Positions 8,527-14,935 of a DNA stretch of 34,084 nucleotides are shown one piece after another. A program made the position numbers and the translations under genes. Under the pieces are notes generated by a model. The model was not told the origin of the DNA, did no database searches, and saw only the letters and a program-made list of their open reading frames with translations. Origin of the DNA: a virus; the IMG/VR virus record IMGVR_UViG_3300045999_002229, positions 1 to 34,084 of that record; one strand, 5' to 3'. Every line of letters begins with the position of its first letter. Position 1 is the first letter of the stretch.

Positions 8527-8808
8527 ATGAAAAAGGATTCGCGCCTTACTCGTGCTGGTGTCGCTGGTTATAACAAACCCAAGCGCACACCATCGCATCC
8601 GAAGAAGTCGCACGTTGTTGTCGCCAAAGAAGGTGATAAGATCAAGACGATCCGCTTCGGACAGCAGGGCGTAATGGGTTCACCCGCCACTAAAGGTGAA
8701 AGCGAATCCAACAAGAAGCGCCGCGCATCGTTCAAGGCTAGGCATTCAAAGAATATAGCTAAGGGTAAAATGAGCGCGGCGTTTTGGGCCGACAAGGTTA
8801 AGTGGTAA
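8527..8808 (+). CDS. Small basic conserved-type protein (93 aa)
   Basis: The ORF begins at ATG 8527, 8 bases after the preceding stop. The product is strongly basic. A central segment (KIKTIRFGQQGVMGSP) is followed by RRASFKARHSKNIAKGKMSAAFWADKVKW. Phage and virus proteins ending in a similar SFxARH...SAxYW...KW pattern are common, but their function has not been settled as far as I know. A nucleic-acid-binding or capsid-interior role is plausible. No metal-binding Cys cluster remains in this version of the motif. Confidence 0.7.
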   Translation: MKKDSRLTRAGVAGYNKPKRTPSHPKKSHVVVAKEGDKIKTIRFGQQGVMGSPATKGESESNKKRRASFKARHSKNIAKGKMSAAFWADKVKW

Positions 8809-8820
8809 AGGAATTGAGCT

Positions 8821-9123
8821 ATGAATAATATCGAAACATTTGCGCCAGCTTACGGACAAGCTATTGTCGTAACCCCTGGCAACACAAGTGCTAACTCCGT
8901 TCTGGGTAAGAACGTGACATCGCTGTGCATCACCAGCCGCAATTCGGTTGAGTGCTTTGTGCGCGTTGGCACGGGCGCTGGCCTTGCTGCAACGACTGCT
9001 GACTATCTGGTTCCGCCAAACGGTCAGGTAAGCATCAGCAAGTTCTTGGATTATGACCGGATTGCATACATCGCTCCTGCTGGCGGTGGTTCGCTCCACA
9101 TCATGCCAGGTGAAGGCTTCTAA
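8821..9123 (+). CDS. Small putative virion protein (100 aa)
   Basis: The ORF starts at ATG 8821 after a GGAATTGAG ribosome-site-like stretch. The protein has no Lys-rich part and reads as a compact beta sandwich: alternating Val, Ile, Thr and Gly, with segments such as QAIVVTPGNTSAN and SLCITSRNSVECFVRVGTG, ending in SLHIMPGEGF. This resembles small decoration or tail-attached proteins. Its stop overlaps the next ATG by one base (TAATG). No family name can be assigned from the sequence alone. Confidence 0.65.
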   Translation: MNNIETFAPAYGQAIVVTPGNTSANSVLGKNVTSLCITSRNSVECFVRVGTGAGLAATTADYLVPPNGQVSISKFLDYDRIAYIAPAGGGSLHIMPGEGF

Positions 9124-9257
9124 TGTTTCTGCTAACGCGCCTTCGGAATCGCTTGCGTTATTACAACGCAGACGGTGGCCCCGTTCTTGGTGCGCTTCTT
9201 CTAGAGAATGGTGATTTCCTGACTCTTGAAGATGGCGGATTCATCTTACTGGAATAA
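9123..9257 (+). CDS. Micro-protein with repeated LLLENGD-like units (44 aa)
   Basis: The ATG overlaps the previous stop by one base. The product opens with a short basic segment (RLRNRLRYY). It ends with three imperfect repeats of a Leu-Glu-Asp-Gly unit (LLENGDF, TLEDGGF, ILLE), which could form a small beta-roll. Tight coupling to both neighbours supports translation. Function unknown. Confidence 0.55.
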   Translation: MFLLTRLRNRLRYYNADGGPVLGALLLENGDFLTLEDGGFILLE

Positions 9258-9265
9258 ACATATCC

Positions 9266-10678
9266 ATGACACAGATTCCAATCCTGAGCGGCATATACAC
9301 AGACAACGGGCCGGACTTTAGAACGTCCTATCCCGTAAACTTTGTGCCTGTGCCAAAGGCGAACGGAATCAGCAATGGATATTTGCGACCCGCTGAAGGC
9401 ATTGTCGGCAACGGCACTGGCCCTGGCATTGATCGCGGTGGCATAAACTACAACGGCGTTTGCTACCGCGTCATGGGTTCTAAGTTCGTATCAGTTGCCA
9501 GCAACGGCGCTGTGACAATCTTGGGCGATGTCGGCAATGATGGCGATTACGTTACGCTAGACTACAGCTTTGAATATATCGGCATTGCGTCGAACAACAA
9601 TCTATTCCTATGGGATATAAACACGCAAGTGCTGGCTCAGAACACCGACCCTGATCTTGGCGTGGTTCTAGATACAGTGTGGGTTGATGGCTACTGGATG
9701 ACCACTGATGGCGAGTTCCTTGTTGTCACAGACCTAAGCAATCCGTTCGCAGTGAACCCTCTGAAATATGGTTCGTCAGAAGTTGACCCCGACCCAGTGG
9801 TTGCCCTGCTAAAGCTACGCAATGAAGTCTATGCGCTCAACCGTCACACCATCGAAGTGTTCGACAACAGAGGCGGAGACCTATTCCCGTTCGAGCGCAT
9901 CGAAGGCGCACAGATTGAAAAGGGCGTTGTCGGAACGCACGCTTGCTGCGTATTCCTTGAGAACATCGCATTCCTTGGCAGCGGATTTAATGAAGCCCCA
10001 GGGATATATCTTGGCGCGAACGCAACTGCCAACAAGGTCAGCACGCAAGAGATTGACGAACTGCTGGCCACATTCACTGAAGCGCAGTTGGCTGGGGTAA
10101 AGCTAGAGGCACGGAACGATAGAGCGCATCAGCATCTATATATCCACCTTCCCGATCGCACGGTTGTTTTCGACGCAGCGGCAACGCAAGAACTTGGTCA
10201 GCCTGTATGGTTCACATTGACGAGCAGCCTTGTGGACTTTGCTCCATATCGCGCTCAGAACTTCGTGTGGTGCTATGACAAGTGGTTGCTAGGCGACCCT
10301 ACCAGCAATGCCATTGGGTATCTGGTAAAGGATATATCGACGCACTGGGGGCAGAAGGTACGCTGGGAGTTTGGCACAACCATTCTGTACAACGAAGGTC
10401 GAGGTGCGATATTGCAGAACCTTGAGCTTGTTGGGCTTACAGGCTCAGTTGTGTTTGGCTTAGACCCAACGATTAACACCAGCTATTCGATTGACGGGCA
10501 GACATGGAGCCAGCAGAAGTTCATCAAGGCTGGTAAGACCGGACAGCGTGCAAAGCGTCTTGTATGGTTCCACCAAGGCTGGATGCGTAACTGGCGCGTT
10601 CAACGCTTCCAAGGCACATCAGATGCCCATATGTCGTTTGCTCGGCTGGAAGCAGCCATAGAGCCATTGGCCTACTGA
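9266..10678 (+). CDS. Packaged-DNA stabilisation protein, P22 gp10-like
   Basis: At 470 aa it matches P22 gp10 (472 aa) in length. The N-terminus (PILSGIYTDNGPDFRTSYPVNF) and the later segments ALNRHTIEVFDNRGG and EKGVVGTHACCVFLENIAFLG are typical of the Phage_stabilise family. In P22 this protein forms the tail hub below gp4 and prevents leakage of packaged DNA. The predicted fold is mostly beta, consistent with the propeller-like gp10 hub. It overlaps the next gene by one base (TGATG). The ribosome site before ATG 9266 is weak. Confidence 0.9.
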   Translation: MTQIPILSGIYTDNGPDFRTSYPVNFVPVPKANGISNGYLRPAEGIVGNGTGPGIDRGGINYNGVCYRVMGSKFVSVASNGAVTILGDVGNDGDYVTLDYSFEYIGIASNNNLFLWDINTQVLAQNTDPDLGVVLDTVWVDGYWMTTDGEFLVVTDLSNPFAVNPLKYGSSEVDPDPVVALLKLRNEVYALNRHTIEVFDNRGGDLFPFERIEGAQIEKGVVGTHACCVFLENIAFLGSGFNEAPGIYLGANATANKVSTQEIDELLATFTEAQLAGVKLEARNDRAHQHLYIHLPDRTVVFDAAATQELGQPVWFTLTSSLVDFAPYRAQNFVWCYDKWLLGDPTSNAIGYLVKDISTHWGQKVRWEFGTTILYNEGRGAILQNLELVGLTGSVVFGLDPTINTSYSIDGQTWSQQKFIKAGKTGQRAKRLVWFHQGWMRNWRVQRFQGTSDAHMSFARLEAAIEPLAY

Positions 10679-11946
10679 TGGCTGTAGCTCCAAGAAAGCT
10701 CGGTCTGACACGAGATCAGTTTGCCTCGTTCCTTCAGGATTTCGAGCAGATTAAGCAATTCGAAAATCTATTTGCTGCTGTTGATACCATTGCCAACGTC
10801 GAGCTTAACGATATTAACATTGCTGCTGGCAACGCTAACGCTGCTGCCAATGAAGCAAATGACGGCATTCAAAGGCTTCTGGATGCGCTAGACCGACAGC
10901 CAAGCGACCAATCATCTGAGCTTCTGGCAGCAATCAATCAACTGCGCCAAGAGCTTGAAACGATTCCAAGGAATGAACTTGGAACGATGGCGGCACTTCA
11001 GCAAGCGAACGTCCCTTGGTTTACGTTCAACACTGCTCCAACGCCAACACCTACCGACATAGGAAGCCTCTACTGGAATGGCGGCACAACCCTAAATATG
11101 CAGATGACGGCTAACGTCGTTCAACGAATAGGCGAGAACCTTTACTATTACATCAAGGCTTCGGCGGCTATCACCAAAGGCCAAGTCATTATGTTTGATG
11201 GCGCTGTCGGTGCGTCTGGCGTACTCAAAGGCAAGCCAGCTACTGGCGTGACCAACGGCGCATTTATTATGGGCATAGCGGCGGAAACCATAGCCAATAA
11301 CGGCTTTGGCCTTGTGCAGATCAACGGCCCATTGCAAGGCATCAACACCTCAACATTCCTAGATGGCGATGTGCTTTGGTACGACACGGCTGTAACTGGT
11401 GGGCTAACCAAAACAGAACCGCTTGCGCCAAACGTAAAGGTTCAAGTCGCAGCGGTAGCAAGGGCGGCTAACAACGGAACTATAGTCGTTCGCATTACCG
11501 CTGGCTCTATCCTTGGCGGAACAGATAGCAACGTGCAGTTTGGCACGCTATCGAATGGTGACCTGATTCAATACGACGGCACTCTACAGTATTGGAAGAA
11601 CGTCAGCGCAGCATCCGTGATTGCTGGCACTGCTAGTACGCCAGTTACCAAGACTGCAAACTTTACAGTCGGTATTGGCGAAACATGGATTATCAACAAC
11701 AAGTCAGGATCGACTTGCACTGTTACACTACCATCCGCTGCGACCAATAGTGGGCGCGTCATTACGTTCCAGAACAACCAAGACCAGAGCCTTATTTCCG
11801 CGTCGAGCAACGTCGTACCGCAGGGCGGAGGCAGCGCAGGAACTGCAATCCTAGAGAATGTTTCTGGTAATTGGGCTACCCTAGTGTCAAACGGCACAAA
11901 TTGGGTTATTATGCAAGCAGCTTCGTTTAATAACTTACTATTCTAA
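10678..11946 (+). CDS. Tail needle or fibre-like protein at the gp26 position
   Basis: This 422-aa protein follows gp10 directly, where P22 encodes the gp26 needle. Residues about 15-105 are helical and coiled-coil-like, with repeated Leu/Ile spacing in FLQDFEQIKQFENLF and SSELLAAINQLRQELETI. A Thr/Pro-rich hinge follows (TAPTPTPTDIG). The remaining 300 residues are all-beta with tail-fibre-like texture (GSLYWNGG, YYYIKASAAITKGQVIMFDG, TNGTNWVIM type). P22 gp26 is shorter (233 aa) and mostly coiled coil. A trimeric needle or fibre with a distal beta domain is the best reading; homology to gp26 itself is not shown. Confidence 0.7.
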   Translation: MAVAPRKLGLTRDQFASFLQDFEQIKQFENLFAAVDTIANVELNDINIAAGNANAAANEANDGIQRLLDALDRQPSDQSSELLAAINQLRQELETIPRNELGTMAALQQANVPWFTFNTAPTPTPTDIGSLYWNGGTTLNMQMTANVVQRIGENLYYYIKASAAITKGQVIMFDGAVGASGVLKGKPATGVTNGAFIMGIAAETIANNGFGLVQINGPLQGINTSTFLDGDVLWYDTAVTGGLTKTEPLAPNVKVQVAAVARAANNGTIVVRITAGSILGGTDSNVQFGTLSNGDLIQYDGTLQYWKNVSAASVIAGTASTPVTKTANFTVGIGETWIINNKSGSTCTVTLPSAATNSGRVITFQNNQDQSLISASSNVVPQGGGSAGTAILENVSGNWATLVSNGTNWVIMQAASFNNLLF

Positions 11947-11956
11947 GGGACGAATT

Positions 11957-12295
11957 ATGGCCGTAACAATCAGTAATATCATCCCCGCTAAGACGGCGGA
12001 AAACACGCAGACAACGCAATATACGTCTACGAATGTGCAGACTATCATAGATAAGTTCACTGCAACGAACTATAGCGCATCCGCTGCAACGATTAGCGTG
12101 AACCTTGTCGCAACAAGTGGATCGGCTGGCAATGACAACCTGATCGTCAAGACTAAGGCTCTACAGCCAGCGGAAACATATACGTTCCCTGAATTGGTTG
12201 GTCAGGTATTGCCTAATGGATCGTTTATCAGCACAATCGCTGGTACTGCATCAGCAATCAACATCCGCGCTTCAGGGAGGCTCGTAACACAATGA
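11957..12295 (+). CDS. Small beta-rich putative virion protein (112 aa)
   Basis: The protein begins MAVTISNIIPAKTAENTQTT and has alternating hydrophobic residues throughout (AATISVNLVATSG, TYTFPELVGQVLPNGSFIST), suggesting a beta sandwich. The family is not recognised, but similar small proteins lie beside fibre genes in many podophages. It starts 10 bases after the fibre-like gene and overlaps the following gene by 4 bases. A structural role in the tail is inferred from this position. Confidence 0.65.
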   Translation: MAVTISNIIPAKTAENTQTTQYTSTNVQTIIDKFTATNYSASAATISVNLVATSGSAGNDNLIVKTKALQPAETYTFPELVGQVLPNGSFISTIAGTASAINIRASGRLVTQ

Positions 12296-12693
12296 AAAAG
12301 CCAATGATGATTATTGAAGGCTTTGCTGGTCTGCGTGAAAGCGAGCCATTCATCACAGCCGCTGAGAACAAGAAGAACACCAAAATCGTAATCGACGATT
12401 GGATGCTTGGCCCTGAAAACCCAAGCAATGAGCGTGGCGCTAATCCTGAATACTGGATTGCTCTTGGCAAGGCGATGCAAGTCGATGAAGCAGAAGCCCG
12501 TCGCCGCCGCTGTTCACTGTGCGAGTACTACGACAATAGCACTATGACGCAAGCCAAGATGGATAAAATCCCTTGGAACTCATGGGACGTTGACGCTGGA
12601 TTCCGTGGCTATTGCACGAAATTCGACTTCATCTGTCATGATTTGCGCTCTTGTCAAGCGTTTGAAGAACGAGAGTTTGAATTTGAAGATTGA
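12292..12693 (+). CDS. Cysteine-cluster protein (133 aa), putative metal-binding
   Basis: The C-terminal half carries C74-x2-C77, then C108, C115, H116 and C121, preceded by four consecutive Arg. This spacing suggests a small zinc- or iron-binding domain. The N-terminal part (IIEGFAGLRESEPFI, NPEYWIALGKAMQVDEAEARRRR) is of a type I associate with podophage proteins placed between tail and ejection genes; function is not known. It overlaps the preceding gene by 4 bases (ATGA). In P22 this interval holds gp14, an assembly factor for ejection proteins. An equivalent chaperone role is possible but unproven. Confidence 0.72.
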   Translation: MKKPMMIIEGFAGLRESEPFITAAENKKNTKIVIDDWMLGPENPSNERGANPEYWIALGKAMQVDEAEARRRRCSLCEYYDNSTMTQAKMDKIPWNSWDVDAGFRGYCTKFDFICHDLRSCQAFEEREFEFED

Positions 12694-12758
12694 TTGTGAT
12701 AAGGCTGATACACCGAGCGTTTACGAGCAGCCGGTGGCTCAGTAGCAGAAAGCCTACT

Positions 12759-13220
12759 ATGCTTAAAAGCGGAACGCCTGAATACTGGTTGCGTCGGAAC
12801 TTTGTGGAAGTCTTGGACTTGCCCGAAGACGCTGTGGAATGGCTTATTGCTTTATGGCAAGTTGTCCAGCTTTTCGATGACATTGTTGATGGCGACAAAA
12901 TAGATCGTGACGAAGCTGACATGGCAATCTGGAACGCATTGGTCGGCTTGCCAGCTAATACGTTCTATCAAACGCACATGGTTGTATTACTTCCGCTTGT
13001 TAGCACTGCGATTCTAAAGTGGAAGGCATCTGATACGGCTGAACTGGCTGGCGATGCTTGCGCTACTAGCTTTGTCTGGCGTGCTGGATATTATGATATT
13101 GTTCTGGCAACTGTGCAACTTGTTCACGGCACGCAGGCTGCTATGGAAATAGGTCATGTTGTGTTAAAGCTTTATGGCGAAAGCCTTGATGAGTATATGA
13201 AGGAAATGTCTAATGCCTGA
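12759..13220 (+). CDS. Helical phage protein with DDIVDGD motif (153 aa)
   Basis: The frame is open from 12690 (TTG), but ATG 12759 gives the start MLKSGTPEYWLRRNF, which reads as a natural N-terminus. The upstream 23 codons are Arg/Ser-rich and unlike the rest. The ribosome site before ATG 12759 is weak, so this start is provisional. The protein is mainly helical. The segment LWQVVQLFDDIVDGD contains a DDxxD pattern seen in class I isoprenoid synthases, but no second metal motif is clear. It precedes the gp7-like gene with an 8-base overlap. Function unknown. Confidence 0.72.
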   Translation: MLKSGTPEYWLRRNFVEVLDLPEDAVEWLIALWQVVQLFDDIVDGDKIDRDEADMAIWNALVGLPANTFYQTHMVVLLPLVSTAILKWKASDTAELAGDACATSFVWRAGYYDIVLATVQLVHGTQAAMEIGHVVLKLYGESLDEYMKEMSNA

Positions 13221-13824
13221 TCCAGTAACTGGTATTGCTGCTGCTACCAGCATCGGCGGCTCGCTAATAAAGGGAAGCGCGGCTAAGAAAGCCTCTAACA
13301 TTGAGGCTGCATCGCTCCAAGCTGGCGTTGATGAGACCCGTGCTGCACGCGAAGAACTGCGGACATTGCTGCAACCATACACTGAAGCTGGTGGCCCCGC
13401 CTTACAAGCGCAGATGGCCGCCCTAGGGCTTTATGGCCCACAGATGCAGCAAGAATATTTTACTGAGCAAGAGAAAAGCCCAATCTTTCAAGGGTTAGCA
13501 CAACAGGGTGAAGAAGCTATATTACAGCAAGCATCTGCAACTGGTGGGCTTCGCGGCGGCAACGTTCAAGGCGCATTGGCGCAGTTCCGTCCCCAGTTGT
13601 TGAATCAGTTCCTTGAGCAGCAGTATGGTCGCTTGGGTGGCATGACACAGCTTGGTCAACGATCTGCGGCTGGCGTTGGTGCTGCTGGAATGGATGCGGC
13701 TGGTAGCATTGCAGAGCTTCTTGGCAAGCGTGGCGAAGCGCAGGCTGGTGGAGCTTTGGCGCGTGGAAAGATGTTCAGCGACATACTTGGTGAAGTTGGC
13801 GGCATAGGCAAGGGATTATTTTAA
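13213..13824 (+). CDS. Ejection (internal virion) protein, P22 gp7-like
   Basis: At 203 aa it is close to P22 gp7 (229 aa). The N-terminus contains a glycine-rich hydrophobic stretch (TGIAAATSIGGSLIKG). A long Ala/Gln/Glu-rich helix follows (LQAGVDETRAAREELRTLL), then Gly- and Ala-rich repeats (ATGGLRGGNVQGALAQFRP, LEQQYGRLGGMTQLGQ). This composition is typical of proteins carried in the capsid and injected with DNA to form a channel across the envelope. Gene order (before two further ejection-type proteins) matches P22 7-20-16. Confidence 0.8.
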   Translation: MPDPVTGIAAATSIGGSLIKGSAAKKASNIEAASLQAGVDETRAAREELRTLLQPYTEAGGPALQAQMAALGLYGPQMQQEYFTEQEKSPIFQGLAQQGEEAILQQASATGGLRGGNVQGALAQFRPQLLNQFLEQQYGRLGGMTQLGQRSAAGVGAAGMDAAGSIAELLGKRGEAQAGGALARGKMFSDILGEVGGIGKGLF

Positions 13825-14663
13825 TGGCTAGAGATTACTCTATTGCCTCCGATCCAAGGCAGATGTTCTTGCAGTCTGTTGCCTTGCAGCGTGCCGAGCA
13901 AGATCGTCGTGTAAAGCTTGAGAGACAGAAAAGCCTTCAAACGGATTTGGCTGCGCTTATGGAAAAGCCAGACACGCAATCTTTTGCGAACTTCTATCTG
14001 AAGTATCCAGAGGCGAAAGAGCAAGTCGAAGGCTATCGCAAGACAATGGGCGAAGGTGACCAGAAAGCGATTCTTGAAGCTTCGCAGACCGCCTTTATTC
14101 TCAACAGAGAGAACCGTCCAGAAGATGTAAATAAGCTGTTTGATGAGCGCATTGAGGCGCTCAAGAACTCTAATCGCTCAGGCTTAGCGCAGACATTCGA
14201 GCGAGCCAAATCCACTTATAATACGACCACAGACCCTAAAGCGCGGGAAGCTGTGCTATCGACCATCATCTACAATTATGGTGGCGGTGAAGCGCATGAG
14301 AAGATTTTTGGTTCCAATGTTCAAATGGATACTCCATTCATTAAGGAACTATATGCGGAGGGCAAAAGGCCTGGAACCCAAGAATGGGAAGATGCACTAC
14401 GCGCAAAGCGTGAAGGTGATCCGTGGGTAGCAGTTCCTAACGTTGGTCTATTCCTGAAAAGGGATTTGCAGGCAGCTATCAATAATGGTCAACAAGCGGT
14501 TACTCCACAAATACCACAAAACGCAGTTAATTTGCTGAGACAGAATCCTTCTTTAGCGGCAGACTTTGACAAAAAATATGGAACGCCAAGCAATCCAAAT
14601 CCTTCAACTCGTATTATAGGAGGTCAGACGGGCGCACCGTCTGGTAACTTTCGCAAACGGTAA
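13824..14663 (+). CDS. Internal virion protein, P22 gp20-position
   Basis: A 279-aa protein starting at ATG 13824, which overlaps the previous stop by one base. It is largely helical and charged (LQRAEQDRRVKLERQKSLQT near residues 20-40) with no membrane segment. The last 30 residues become Asn/Pro/Gly-rich (NPNPSTRIIGGQTGAPSG), like a linker. The next ORF, an M15-type peptidase, begins 4 bases downstream in the +1 frame. The two may therefore form one functional unit or derive from a split gene. Role in DNA ejection is inferred from position. Confidence 0.78.
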   Translation: MARDYSIASDPRQMFLQSVALQRAEQDRRVKLERQKSLQTDLAALMEKPDTQSFANFYLKYPEAKEQVEGYRKTMGEGDQKAILEASQTAFILNRENRPEDVNKLFDERIEALKNSNRSGLAQTFERAKSTYNTTTDPKAREAVLSTIIYNYGGGEAHEKIFGSNVQMDTPFIKELYAEGKRPGTQEWEDALRAKREGDPWVAVPNVGLFLKRDLQAAINNGQQAVTPQIPQNAVNLLRQNPSLAADFDKKYGTPSNPNPSTRIIGGQTGAPSGNFRKR

Positions 14664-14667
14664 AAAG

Positions 14668-14931
14668 GTGATAAGTGAGCTATTCCCACAAGCTAACATT
14701 ACCTCTGGGTATCGTGGGCCTAGTCATCCGTTATCAAAGAAGAATCCTAAGTCGTTTCATGCAAGTTCTATTGGCGCAGTTGATGTTGCCCCGATTCCTG
14801 GCATTACGTTTGAGCAGTATGTTAATCAGATTCGAAATGCTGGATACCGCATTATTGAATCGCGTGACGAAGTAAAAAATCCATCTAAGAACGCTACTGG
14901 CCCACATTGGCACGTAGTGATTGGGAAATAA
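14668..14931 (+). CDS. M15-type peptidoglycan peptidase domain (87 aa)
   Basis: Almost the whole protein is one domain: TSGYRGPSHPLS, then SFHASSIGAVDVAP and finally GPHWHVVIG. This matches the SxH...D...HxH zinc pattern of M15/D-Ala-D-Ala carboxypeptidase-like enzymes. Such a domain in an ejection cassette usually cuts peptidoglycan cross-links during DNA entry. The start used is GTG 14668, 4 bases after the previous stop, with almost no separate ribosome site. Translation would need reinitiation or a +1 frameshift from the preceding gene. The stop lies 4 bases before the next ATG. The catalytic residues look complete; the mode of translation is uncertain. Confidence 0.8.
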   Translation: MISELFPQANITSGYRGPSHPLSKKNPKSFHASSIGAVDVAPIPGITFEQYVNQIRNAGYRIIESRDEVKNPSKNATGPHWHVVIGK

Positions 14932-14935
14932 AGCA

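Noticed and set aside
12690-12758. N-terminal extension of the DDIVDGD protein from TTG
   Set aside because: The 23 added residues are Arg/Ser-rich and unlike the rest, while ATG 12759 gives a family-like start.
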